Shown in pieces: positions 54,622 to 63,337 of a DNA stretch of 64,000 nt. The notes under the pieces were generated by a model. The model had not been told where the DNA came from. It saw only the letters and a list, made by a program, of their open reading frames with translations, and made no database searches. Both the position numbers and the translations under genes were made by a program. Every line of letters starts with the position of its first letter. Positions within the stretch are counted from its first letter, which is position 1. Origin of the DNA: Thiolinea disciformis DSM 14473 (lineage in GTDB: Bacteria; Pseudomonadota; Gammaproteobacteria; Thiotrichales; Thiotrichaceae); the NCBI RefSeq assembly GCF_000371925.1, contig NZ_AQVE01000001.1, positions 186,001 to 250,000 of the forward strand, in the 5' to 3' direction.

Positions 54622-54683
54622 GCTTCGCTCCCGTTTGTCCATAAAAATCTTATTTACGATGGGAGGTAGTTTGCGTGTGAAAT

Positions 54684-54700
54684 CTTAAGAGGCTCTTAAG
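54684..54700. promoter_or_regulatory. QseB/PmrA-type regulator box upstream of shp
   Basis: CTTAAG-AGGCT-CTTAAG: two direct copies 11 bp apart with 5-bp spacer, 63-80 bp before the shp start. The pattern equals the PmrA/QseB box (CTTAA-N5-CTTAA). The operon contains a regulator of this class, so autoregulation is likely. The divergent aminotransferase gene begins 84 bp on the other side and could be controlled too. Confidence 0.65.
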
Positions 54701-54783
54701 GCATAGCACCATAGGATTGTTGCAATCGCACATAGCTTGGCGTACAACGTCCCCCTTTAACTAAACCATAGGAATCTTTATCC

Positions 54784-55983
54784 ATGATTGAATCCGTCCA
54801 AGCGCCGAGTATCGTACCGCTTGAGCATATATTGCCTGATGAACCGTTGCTAATGATGGGGGCGGGTCCTGTTCCGATTCCGCAACGCGTCGCGGCGGCG
54901 AATTCAATTGTGATTAATCACTTAGGCGAAACCATGAATCGTGTCATTGGGCAAGTGAAGGATTTGGGGCGTTATGTGTTCCAGACGCGCTCTTCGCATG
55001 TGCTCGGTGTGAGCGGCCCTGGTTCCGCCGCGATGGAAATGGCGGTTGCCAATCTCGTGACTCCGGGGTCACGGGTATTGTGTATTTGTAATGGTTATTT
55101 CAGTTCGCGCTTAGCCGAGTTAGTGCGTCGTGTGCGGGGTGAGCCAACCCTCTTAGAGTTTGGCAATAATGAAAGTGCTGACCCTGAGCGTGTCGAGAAA
55201 GAATTGCAGCGCGGAAACTACGATGTGGTGACCATGGTGCAAGGCGAAACCTCGAATACTGTTTGTAATAAGAACCTTGAGCATATTGCTAAACTTGCTA
55301 AGCGTTATGGTTGCCTAACAATTGTAGATGCAGTCTGTACTTTAAGTACCATGCCTTTAGAAATGGATCGCTGGCAAGTCGATGCGATTATTACGGGTGG
55401 TCAGAAAGGTTTATCGTCCATCCCTGGGGTTTCTTTGCTGGCGTTTTCAGAAGAGGCTTGGGAAAGAAAAATTGCACATCGCGCTGAATTGCCTTTTCAT
55501 TGGTGTTTGGATGCTGGTTTAGCCGATAAATTCTGGAATCAAAAGTCTTATCACTACACCGCACCGGTCTCTGGGATTTTAGCCTTGCACGAAGCCTTAC
55601 GTTTGGTGTGTGAAGAAACCTTACCAAAACGCTTCTACCGCCATGAGCGCTGCTCGAATGCGTTACAAGCGGGTATTGAGGCAATGGGCTTACGCTTATT
55701 AGTCAAAAAAGAGCATCGTTTAAATTCGGTCGTAGGCTTAGTCGTGCCTGAGCAAGTTTCTGCGGACATGGTTCGTGCGCATATGTCACAAGCACATAAA
55801 GTAGAAATTTCAGGAGCCTTTGGCTTGAACATTCTGCGTATTGGGCAAATGGGTGAACAAAGCCGTGCCCATAATTTATTCCGTACTTTACACGCGCTTG
55901 GCTCAAGTATGCGTTTCGCGGGTGCTGAATTAGATTTACCGGCAGGTATGGCAGAACTGGAACGCGTGTTGTCGAGCACTTAA
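54784..55983 (+). CDS. Class V PLP aminotransferase (alanine/serine--glyoxylate type)
   Basis: 399 residues, normal size. Cofactor region includes the phosphate/ring residues in GVSGPGSAAMEMAVANL, Asp in VDAVCTLSTMPLEMD and the Schiff-base Lys in ITGGQKGLSSIPG. N-terminus MMGAGPVPIPQRV is typical of the AGXT/serine-pyruvate family. Likely interconverts alanine or serine with glyoxylate, or a related reaction. Monocistronic with a terminator. Confidence 0.9.
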   Translation: MIESVQAPSIVPLEHILPDEPLLMMGAGPVPIPQRVAAANSIVINHLGETMNRVIGQVKDLGRYVFQTRSSHVLGVSGPGSAAMEMAVANLVTPGSRVLCICNGYFSSRLAELVRRVRGEPTLLEFGNNESADPERVEKELQRGNYDVVTMVQGETSNTVCNKNLEHIAKLAKRYGCLTIVDAVCTLSTMPLEMDRWQVDAIITGGQKGLSSIPGVSLLAFSEEAWERKIAHRAELPFHWCLDAGLADKFWNQKSYHYTAPVSGILALHEALRLVCEETLPKRFYRHERCSNALQAGIEAMGLRLLVKKEHRLNSVVGLVVPEQVSADMVRAHMSQAHKVEISGAFGLNILRIGQMGEQSRAHNLFRTLHALGSSMRFAGAELDLPAGMAELERVLSST

Positions 55984-56003
55984 GCCTAACAATGACGCTT
56001 ACT

Positions 56004-56031
56004 AAAAAGCCAGTAGAGTTACTGGCTTTTT
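56004..56031. terminator. Bidirectional terminator of the aminotransferase gene and the protease gene
   Basis: A 12-bp stem (AAAAAGCCAGTA / TACTGGCTTTTT) with a 4-nt GAGT loop, A-rich on one side and T-rich on the other, between two convergent genes. Confidence 0.93.
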
Positions 56032-56046
56032 ATTTAATTGCGAAGC

Positions 56047-58098
56047 TTATTTGCTAAATTTAATGGTTACAGTTGTGGTAGCAGTATGACCATGACCATC
56101 ACTGATAACATAGCTTAGGGTATCCGAGCCGCGTAAGTTATAAGCCTGATACACAATCGTATTATTGGATAGGGTCGCTAAACCTCTTTGGCCTGCACTA
56201 ACCGAAGTAATGGTTAAGGGGTCTTTGTCTGGATCACTATCATTTCTCAATACATCAATCGTGGTTGCCGCTTTGGTTCTGATGGTGATGATGTCAGCCA
56301 TTGCAACCGGTGCTTGATTGGGTAAAGCGGCTGTTGTAGCACTGGCTGTAGCGGACATACCGGTTTCATTGCCTGAGGCATCGCGTGCTTTAACCGTGAA
56401 GCTATAAGCGGTATTGGCGCTTAAACCTTTGAGTGTATAACTGTTAGTCGGAATCCAACCACTATCAACACAACCTGCACCGCTTGACGTACAATCAAAA
56501 TAATACTCTACACTAGAGCGATCATCAGTTGCTTGCACGGCAGTCATTTGAATGCTTTGTGAATCAAGTGCTTTGGGTGCAACAGACCAGCCCATGGGAT
56601 TAGGATTAGGGGGTGTGGTGTCTACAACAGTTGGAGGGATTTGGCCTTGAATGGTGTATTGTCCTAGGCTAGCATAATTACTGTAGTTAGCACTGCCTGA
56701 ACCTTTTACGGCAAGATAATAAGTACCTGCCGCCAAACTTAGACTCACTCCTGCATCTGTATCGTCAGCAGGATTGCTATCCGTGATTAAGTTTCCATTA
56801 CTATCATACAATGATAAGGCAATGTCCAAATTAGCGCCGCGTGTATTGGCGGGTTCATAAGCTGGTGTTGCTTGTAAGGTTACTAAACCACCATTAGTGT
56901 TAAACTTGAAGAAATCGACATCGGTATTAGAGTCAATGATGCCTTTATTCTCAGTTTTAAGATTATCAGGGTCAGTCAGTAGCGTTGTGGCGGAAATATA
57001 TCCAGTATCCCCTATTATGAGTGCAGTCGCTTGACTGGCTTGATTACCATGATCGTCCAGAATCGGGGGTAATTTACTACTAATGATGGCAAGGTCATCT
57101 TGGGTTTGATTAGCACCTGTATATTCACCCTTGCTCCATTGAGTGACGGTCTTATAATACCCAGCCCCCATAATAGGTGCCCAGCTAATATTGCCGGTGC
57201 CATGCCCCCAGTAATAAGAGCCTGTGGCACTACCATCATGGGATAAACCCAAATTGTGGCCTATTTCATGAGAGGCAGCTTCAGCAATGACATCGGGATC
57301 ATAGAGATTGTTGTAATAAGCAAAAGCGGGCGAGTAATAATTGAATGAACTCGAACCCCATACATTGAGATAAGCAACCCCTCCTGCATTTGTAGAAGGC
57401 ATTGGCACACCATTAGCGTCGACACTCTTGGTTACCAGTAAATGACCAATGACGTTAGTAAAAGCGCTGGGTGCTTCGGTGGTGATGTTGACATCGAAGG
57501 GAGCAAAGTCTTCTGCAACACGGCGCCAGATTGAAGCAATATTCGTGCGCTCTTCACTACTAAAAGTATCAGCTACGCCATCAGTGTCATAAGGCAAGGC
57601 ATTATAAGTTGCCACTCCTAACGAATTATTCCACGCGGTATTACTGATTGTTTCGCCATTAAAGTCTAAATAGATAGTATTTTTAGAGTCTTTTTTGCTA
57701 TGCAATTTAAAGACGTCTGTGAGTGCCGTAATCGTGCTTACCACAGGGTCAGTAGCCGAGGTCGTTGTGGTGCTACCAGCTGTTGGTGGTGGCACGGTGA
57801 AGGTATCAGCAAAATAAATACCCCCTGTTTTATCCACACGCATGTGTTGCAAATCATGCTTGTGAAAGTTGATTTTATTTAACCATTTTTCAGCATTTTT
57901 CTGGCTTTGTGGCGGCAAGGTTTTTAATTTCTTTTTGAAGTCTCCTTCCGGCAAGGTGTCTACAGTGATGGGATTTTTTAAGCCATAACCCATGGCGTTT
58001 TCATTAGGGGCAGCCCAGCTAGCACTACTGAATGCTAGTAATATACTAACCGAAGCAGTCACGAACACTTGACGAGATAAAGTTGATTTTTTAGTCAT
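56047..58098 (-). CDS. Large secreted zinc metalloprotease with C-terminal Ig-like modules
   Basis: 683 residues, signal peptide (VTASVSILLAFSSASWA). After a pro-like region (MRVDKTGGIYFADTF), the metzincin-type site is visible: ASHEIGHNLGLSHDG (HExxHxxGxxH plus D) and a Met-turn APIMGAGY. Then a PPC-like domain (DVDFFKFNTNGGLVTLQAT to YTIQGQ), a fibronectin-III-like stretch (YSFTVKARDASGNETGMS) and a cadherin-like tandem repeat (IDVLRNDSDPDKDPLTITSV). It is exported to the cell surface or outside and digests proteins. Full-length by the family. Confidence 0.87.
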   Translation of the reverse strand: MTKKSTLSRQVFVTASVSILLAFSSASWAAPNENAMGYGLKNPITVDTLPEGDFKKKLKTLPPQSQKNAEKWLNKINFHKHDLQHMRVDKTGGIYFADTFTVPPPTAGSTTTTSATDPVVSTITALTDVFKLHSKKDSKNTIYLDFNGETISNTAWNNSLGVATYNALPYDTDGVADTFSSEERTNIASIWRRVAEDFAPFDVNITTEAPSAFTNVIGHLLVTKSVDANGVPMPSTNAGGVAYLNVWGSSSFNYYSPAFAYYNNLYDPDVIAEAASHEIGHNLGLSHDGSATGSYYWGHGTGNISWAPIMGAGYYKTVTQWSKGEYTGANQTQDDLAIISSKLPPILDDHGNQASQATALIIGDTGYISATTLLTDPDNLKTENKGIIDSNTDVDFFKFNTNGGLVTLQATPAYEPANTRGANLDIALSLYDSNGNLITDSNPADDTDAGVSLSLAAGTYYLAVKGSGSANYSNYASLGQYTIQGQIPPTVVDTTPPNPNPMGWSVAPKALDSQSIQMTAVQATDDRSSVEYYFDCTSSGAGCVDSGWIPTNSYTLKGLSANTAYSFTVKARDASGNETGMSATASATTAALPNQAPVAMADIITIRTKAATTIDVLRNDSDPDKDPLTITSVSAGQRGLATLSNNTIVYQAYNLRGSDTLSYVISDGHGHTATTTVTIKFSK

Positions 58099-58415
58099 AG
58101 TATGATTTTTTATTAGGTCTAAAAACTTTGGGTTTGATTATTTTTATAAATTGCGTGTTAAGGCTGCTAGGTCGTCGAGGGCACTCAAACGCTTATTGAT
58201 CTGCTTACTAAGCCAGTAAGTACAAGGTTGTTCATATTGCGTTTAACATAGGTTAGGGTTTATCCATGATTTTGTCATTAGTTAAATTGATTTTTAAGAT
58301 AAACGGAATTTTTGATCTAAATATGATCAAAGTTGATCCGGTTTTAGGGCGGCAAAGGATAGTGAACCTGTAACTGCTATACTTGCTGAGAATCTGCTAG
58401 TTAAGAGTGCAAGTC
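58099..58415. other. Intergenic region before the TRADD-N 2TM gene, about 317 bp
   Basis: Divergent region between the protease and the 2TM gene. Holds a 6-bp palindrome pair GATCAA-AG-TTGATC (58325-58338) and a small hairpin CTTACT/AGTAAG (58204-58220). No ORF or RNA gene seen. The GATCAA palindrome may be a regulator site. Confidence 0.35.
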
Positions 58416-59030
58416 ATGAATCAGCCCGAACAACCTAGCCGCTTAGACAATCTGCTCAATCCGCGTCAGCATTCAATTGAGGGTGCCACACGACAAGCGT
58501 TACAACATTTATCCGATGCGAATGAGGGGGATGTGAAGGCGATTGCTGCTTCACAAATCCAACTCTTATCCAGCTTTTATGATCTGTCGCTATTGCAGGC
58601 AGGGCGTAGTTTTCGCTGGGCATTAGTCGCTAGCATCATTGGTATGGCGTTCTTTGTAGCAGCGATTGCTTTTATGTTATGGAACACATCCACCCAACTC
58701 TCTACGATTACTTTAATCAGCGGTGGGTTAGTTGAGGTGATTGCTGGAGTGAATTTTTATTTGTATGGCAGAACCTTAGCCCAATTAAATTTATTCCAAG
58801 GGCGTTTAGAGGTGACGCAACGTTTTTTGCTCGCGAATAGTTTGTGTGAAAGTTTGGGAGTCGAGTGGCGTGATAAAACACGTGCGCGTTTAATTAATAA
58901 ACTAGCGAGTGGCATTCCTTCCATTGAGCAAGAGTTTTATGAAGCAAGGGTATTACGTGCTGATATTCATGAACCAAAGACACCGGCAGAAGCGTTGACG
59001 CAGCCAACGGTTACACCACCTGTAACTTAA
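58416..59030 (+). CDS. TRADD-N-associated 2TM domain protein
   Basis: 204 residues from the ATG at 58416 (AAGAG upstream; GTG at 58407 is an alternative). After a helical N-terminus, the sequence FYDLSLLQAGRSFRWALVASIIGMAFFVAAI, then a second hydrophobic helix TITLISGGLVEVIAGVNFYLYG and LAQLNLFQGRLEVTQRF, matches the two-TM domain found with TRADD-N proteins in cyanobacteria. A cytosolic C-terminal tail follows, Pro-rich at the end. The family is linked with predicted conflict/apoptosis-like systems, but no effector is adjacent here. Confidence 0.65.
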   Translation: MNQPEQPSRLDNLLNPRQHSIEGATRQALQHLSDANEGDVKAIAASQIQLLSSFYDLSLLQAGRSFRWALVASIIGMAFFVAAIAFMLWNTSTQLSTITLISGGLVEVIAGVNFYLYGRTLAQLNLFQGRLEVTQRFLLANSLCESLGVEWRDKTRARLINKLASGIPSIEQEFYEARVLRADIHEPKTPAEALTQPTVTPPVT

Positions 59031-59386
59031 TTTAGCTTTTAATTTACCTAGCCACTACAGCCTAGTAACTAAATATTTTTACTAATACCAATAAATATAT
59101 ATTTAATGCCAATAAATTAAAGTTAAAATGAATGCTACAAAGTGATGAAGTGCTTACGTTGAGCTTGTATCTATGCATACCAGAAAGCGTCTTGGACGCG
59201 AGCAATGTAGATAAAAAAATTTATTAGGCTTCCTGCGAGAGTTGAAAATTGAGCAATTTCATTTTTTCGCTAACGTATGTCCTGTATAGGGTCTATACCT
59301 AATCTTGGTCAAAAACTTTCCTGAAAAATTGTTTGAAAAATGATTTTCGCGAGAGGTCTATTATCGACCTGAATAAGGAGGTTGTA
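59031..59386. other. AT-rich intergenic region, about 356 bp
   Basis: Very AT-rich, with a duplicated CCAATAAAT-like element near 59088-59118 and a palindrome GTATAG-GGT-CTATAC at 59284-59298. No ORF is seen. It precedes the secreted 360-residue protein and may hold its promoter. Confidence 0.35.
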
Positions 59387-60469
59387 ATGAGAGCTGAAAT
59401 TGTATTTTCTGTGCTATTGCTTAACTTATTTTCTGTTAGTCAGGCAAATGCATTAAAATTGGATGATTTTAATACAACCAAGAATAGTCAAGCGTGCCGC
59501 TCAGTAATCGGAAAAAAAGATCTCACTCTACAATTTAAGCCCAATAAGTTAGGGTCTGACATTCAGCTAACAATACCCGCTAAATTAATCCCAGCTAAGG
59601 GAAATGCTTATGCGCAAACCAGTATCTTTACTCTTACTCAAGGCCAGCCTGCTAAGCCTTTACAGACCCTTGAGTTAAATGCTGAGTTGGCCCCTGATTT
59701 TCCTTATAGTGATGCGTTTTGCTGGCTAAGAATAGAGGACTTTAATTTTGATGGTTATTTGGATATAGCTGCTCCGCGTAGTTTAGGAGCAACATGGTTA
59801 GCCTATCAGTTTTGGTTCTATGATCCTACAAAAAAGCGCTTTCAAACCACTGAGATGTCTAAAGCACTTTCTGCACGAGAGGCTAGTGAACTGATTTTTG
59901 ATTCGAATAAAAAACAAGTGATTGAGAAAAAACGCAGTGCTACCTACCAAGAGGAAAACGTTTATACGTTCGAAGGGGATAAGCTGGTCTCCACTAAGCA
60001 AACGACGCCTGAAGCATTGAGAGTAGAGTCAGCAGCGGGTGTAATGCCTTTAACAGATCCTATTCCTCAATTAACGGGCTTATGGCTTAATGAGGTGAGC
60101 TACGAAGATGGCAATACAGTGAAAAATGATTCTGCTGCCGTAGAGCTTTGTACCAATTATTCTGATTGGCGCAAAGAGGCTTTAGCGCCTAGTGATGGTG
60201 AAGAGGATTGTGAGCCGTTAATCGCTCAACAGCGCGGCAAACAGGGACAAGCTAATTGGCAATTTGGTACAAAAGAGATTTGTCGCGAAGAAGACGGCAG
60301 TATTTCTACCACCGAATATTGGGCTATGCCGCTAAGTTATAAAGCTAAGGCTATCAGTGCTTTTAAATGGGAAACGATAACGACTAATACTAACAAACAA
60401 GGGAAAAACACCATAACTGATGTTATGCGTGGTGTGAGCAAGTGGCGCAAAGCTCAGCCTTGTGAATGA
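59387..60469 (+). CDS. Secreted protein with XAC2610/FG-GAP-like segment
   Basis: 360 residues from the ATG at 59387 (AAGGAGG at ideal spacing; longer frame at 59333 rejected). Signal peptide ends QANA. Contains FNFDGYLDIAAPRS, a calcium-binding-like FG-GAP/XAC2610 motif, followed by an aromatic beta-rich stretch (WLAYQFWFYDPTKKRF). Cys residues are few and spread. The C-terminal half (TKEICREEDGSISTTEYWAM) has no known domain. Function unknown. Confidence 0.65.
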   Translation: MRAEIVFSVLLLNLFSVSQANALKLDDFNTTKNSQACRSVIGKKDLTLQFKPNKLGSDIQLTIPAKLIPAKGNAYAQTSIFTLTQGQPAKPLQTLELNAELAPDFPYSDAFCWLRIEDFNFDGYLDIAAPRSLGATWLAYQFWFYDPTKKRFQTTEMSKALSAREASELIFDSNKKQVIEKKRSATYQEENVYTFEGDKLVSTKQTTPEALRVESAAGVMPLTDPIPQLTGLWLNEVSYEDGNTVKNDSAAVELCTNYSDWRKEALAPSDGEEDCEPLIAQQRGKQGQANWQFGTKEICREEDGSISTTEYWAMPLSYKAKAISAFKWETITTNTNKQGKNTITDVMRGVSKWRKAQPCE

Positions 60470-60498
60470 GCTCTGTCGTAAAAAGCTATGCTGTTGAG

Positions 60499-60518
60499 GA
60501 GTAGGTATTAACCTACTC
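60499..60518 (+). terminator. Possible terminator after the secreted protein gene
   Basis: An 8-bp stem (GAGTAGGT / ACCTACTC) with a 4-nt loop, 30 bases after the stop codon. It lacks a strong T-run. It could also serve the convergent ABC importer operon. Confidence 0.4.
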
Positions 60519-60533
60519 TTAGACTGATTGGTA

Positions 60534-61589
60534 TTAAGCGTCAGCCAGTACTAATACATCATTCGGTTCAAAACTAATTTGTACACTTTGCCCTATGCTG
60601 GGCGGTTGCGTATTGGGTTGATTGAAACCATCCATCGATAAACTTTGCGAACCTATACTAATGCGTAGACGTATCACAGAGCCTAAGAAACTAACTTCTT
60701 GTACCATTCCATTGAGTACCACCGATCTACTATTTCCCAAAACGACTGTCTCAGGACGTAGTGCCAGACTAACACTGTTACCATGGGTTTGGGGCAGCGC
60801 TCGCTGTAGATGAAGCGTTTGATCCGCGAGGTTTACTTGGCCGGTGCTGGGTTCAACCACCTGTGCCTCCAAGACATTAATCGTGCCGACGAACGATGCT
60901 ACAAAGCGTGTAGCAGGACGATTATAAATCTCAAAGGGTGTCCCGATTTGATCTGCCTTACCTTGGTACATCACAACAATACGGTCGGAAATTGATAAGG
61001 CTTCTTCCTGATCGTGGGTCACGAAGATGGTAGTAATACCGAGATTGCGTTGAATGCTGCGAATTTCTTCGCGTAAGGAAACACGAATTTTTGCATCCAA
61101 GGCGGACAGGGGCTCATCCAATAAAAGCAAGGTTGGCTTGACCGCTAGGGCACGTGCCAACGCAACCCGCTGTTGTTGTCCGCCTGAGAGTTGAAATGGA
61201 TAGCGCTCGCCTAATTCTTCCAGCTTAATCAAACTCAACATTTCTTTAACGGTGGCTTGAATATCACTACTCGATTTGCCTGCGACCTTTAAACCAAACG
61301 CAATGTTTTGCGCTACGGTCATATTCGGAAACAGTGCATAAGCTTGGAAGACCATGCCCATATTGCGTTGATTAGGTTTGAGTTTCACCATATCACGGCC
61401 ATCCACCAGAATATGGCCAGAGCTTGGCGTTTCAAAACCTGCGATCATGCGCAATACGGTGGTTTTTCCGCAGCCGCTAGGGCCGAGGAAGGAGACAAAC
61501 TCCCCTTTTTCCACGGACAAGTTAAAGTCTTTGACAACCCGTTGAGCGCCAAAGTCTTTTACTAAATGGTTAATTTCTAAAAATGCCAT
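60534..61589 (-). CDS. ABC importer ATP-binding subunit (PotA/FbpC type)
   Basis: 351 residues. Walker A FLGPSGCGKTTVLR, signature LSGGQQQRVALARAL, Walker B LLLLDEPLSALDAK, H-loop FVTHDQEEAL, then a C-terminal TOBE-like domain (about residues 270-350). The sequence before the TOBE part fits the polyamine/iron importer class. Last gene of the operon, after the permeases. Confidence 0.93.
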   Translation of the reverse strand: MAFLEINHLVKDFGAQRVVKDFNLSVEKGEFVSFLGPSGCGKTTVLRMIAGFETPSSGHILVDGRDMVKLKPNQRNMGMVFQAYALFPNMTVAQNIAFGLKVAGKSSSDIQATVKEMLSLIKLEELGERYPFQLSGGQQQRVALARALAVKPTLLLLDEPLSALDAKIRVSLREEIRSIQRNLGITTIFVTHDQEEALSISDRIVVMYQGKADQIGTPFEIYNRPATRFVASFVGTINVLEAQVVEPSTGQVNLADQTLHLQRALPQTHGNSVSLALRPETVVLGNSRSVVLNGMVQEVSFLGSVIRLRISIGSQSLSMDGFNQPNTQPPSIGQSVQISFEPNDVLVLADA

Positions 61590-61602
61590 AGTGCAGAAAT
61601 CC

Positions 61603-62406
61603 TTAGCGCGGTGCTTGTATGCGTGTATGTTTCTGTAAGCGGGTTACCAGTTGAATTAAACCCATGCACATCCAAGTAATGCCAAATGCAATAATTGCCA
61701 AAGCCGCAGGCTCGTAGGCACGATTTGCACCCACCAATTGCATATAAGGGCCAAAAGCAGGGCGATTCAATAAGGCGGCGAATACGAACTCACCAATGAC
61801 AATGGCAAACGTTAAGAACGCGCCGGACAGAATGGCAACAGTGACATTGGGCAGAATAACACGAAACAAAATGGTAATTTTATTAGCGCCCAAGATTTCT
61901 GCCGCTTCGGTCAAAGTGGCAATATCCAAAGTGCGTAAACCCGTATCCACCGCGCGATACATATAAGGCAAAGCCAGCGTGGTATAACCACACACCATCA
62001 GAATATCTGTGCCAAATGACGAGCCAGTCAATGGTAGCCATGAGGAGGTGTTATATAAACGGATATAGCCAAATACGATGACAATCGCGGGAATAACCAA
62101 GGGCAAGAGGGTGATAAACTCAATAATCGGACGCCAACGTGGCAGCTTCAAACGCACCCAATAAGCGGTAGGAACGATCAGCAAAACACCCAGTACGATG
62201 GTTAATAGTGCCATCATGACTGAGAACGAAAAGGTCTGCTGAAAACGTGAGTCGCTTAAAATAACACGATAGGCTTCTAGGCTATATTCGCCGCGCTTCA
62301 TGCGTAGCGAGAATTCAAAAGTTCCTAGGAGTGGCAAGGCAAAATACAAAATACCTAAGAGTAAAATAATCCATGAAGAAAAGCGTTGCAGGAAACTGAT
62401 TTTCAT
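61603..62406 (-). CDS. ABC importer permease 2
   Basis: 267 residues from the ATG at 62406, which overlaps the upstream permease stop by 4 bp (ATGA). Six membrane helices and the cytosolic EAA loop EAAEILGANKITILFRVILPN. Forms the pore with the other permease. Substrate probably polyamine-, amino-acid- or iron-type; not known. Confidence 0.92.
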   Translation of the reverse strand: MKISFLQRFSSWIILLLGILYFALPLLGTFEFSLRMKRGEYSLEAYRVILSDSRFQQTFSFSVMMALLTIVLGVLLIVPTAYWVRLKLPRWRPIIEFITLLPLVIPAIVIVFGYIRLYNTSSWLPLTGSSFGTDILMVCGYTTLALPYMYRAVDTGLRTLDIATLTEAAEILGANKITILFRVILPNVTVAILSGAFLTFAIVIGEFVFAALLNRPAFGPYMQLVGANRAYEPAALAIIAFGITWMCMGLIQLVTRLQKHTRIQAPR

Positions 62407-63278
62407 TTCATCCACCGCTCACTGCGTGCACGCATCCATAGATAAAGGCCATTAGCAACCATAGTAATCAGGATCATGCCGAACGCGAGTGCATAACCTA
62501 GATGTGGATCATGTAAGACATCACCGCGAATCTGTGCGAACAGCAAAATGGGAACGATAGAGAGCGAGCTCCCTGTCAAGGCATAGGCAGTTGCTACTGC
62601 ACCAAAGGAATTCGCAAATAAGAGCGCAAAAGTGCCTAGCAAAGCAGGCCATAAAATGGGTAAAGCAACCATGCGCCAATATTGAAAGCCGGATGCTCCC
62701 AACATTGCCGCTGCTTCACGCCACTCACGCTTTAGGCCATCTAAAGCAGGGGTGATGATCAGAATCATCAGGGGGATTTGGAAAAATAAATAAGTGAGTG
62801 TTAGCCCCCAAAAACTTAGAATATTAAAGCCTGTTCCGTAGAGATTGAAACCCAGCCAATCACGCAATAAGACCGTCACTAGACCGACACGCCCCAAGGT
62901 TGCAATGAAGGCGAACGCTAAAGGTACACCCGCAAAATTCGATGCAACACCTGAGAAAGTCATAATGGGTGAGCGAATGAAGCGCGGTAAGCCACCTAAT
63001 ACGACTGCGACGGCGATCAGGAACCCTGCAATACAACCTAACAACGCTGAGGCTAGGCTGATCTTAATACTGATCCAGTAGGAGTCGAGTATGGAGGGTT
63101 TAAATAAATTGGCAATATTCTCCAAGGTAAAATTACCTTCAGGGTTTTGGAAGGCGCCAATGACAATATTCAGAGTGGGTAAAATAAGAAACAGTAAAGC
63201 AAACAAAAGAAAAGGTAGTACACCAAGCCAAGCCCAAGATAGTGTCGTTCGCTGGTGTACGGTGAGTGAGTTGGACAT
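62403..63278 (-). CDS. ABC importer permease 1
   Basis: 291 residues, six membrane helices and the EAA loop EAAAMLGASGFQYWRMVALPIL. Pairs with the second permease. It lies after the binding-protein gene, separated by a hairpin. Confidence 0.92.
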   Translation of the reverse strand: MSNSLTVHQRTTLSWAWLGVLPFLLFALLFLILPTLNIVIGAFQNPEGNFTLENIANLFKPSILDSYWISIKISLASALLGCIAGFLIAVAVVLGGLPRFIRSPIMTFSGVASNFAGVPLAFAFIATLGRVGLVTVLLRDWLGFNLYGTGFNILSFWGLTLTYLFFQIPLMILIITPALDGLKREWREAAAMLGASGFQYWRMVALPILWPALLGTFALLFANSFGAVATAYALTGSSLSIVPILLFAQIRGDVLHDPHLGYALAFGMILITMVANGLYLWMRARSERWMK

Positions 63279-63298
63279 ACCGAAACTCTCTTAGAAAA

Positions 63299-63324
63299 AC
63301 GCTCTTCCCACATGGAAAGAGCGT
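63299..63324 (-). terminator. Intra-operon attenuator between binding protein and permease genes
   Basis: On the minus strand ACGCTCTTTCC and GGGAAGAGCGT form a stem (one bulge) with a 4-nt loop and a TTTTT run follows. Such hairpins often let the binding protein be made in excess over the membrane parts. Confidence 0.65.
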
Positions 63325-63337
63325 GTTAGTAGGCAAA

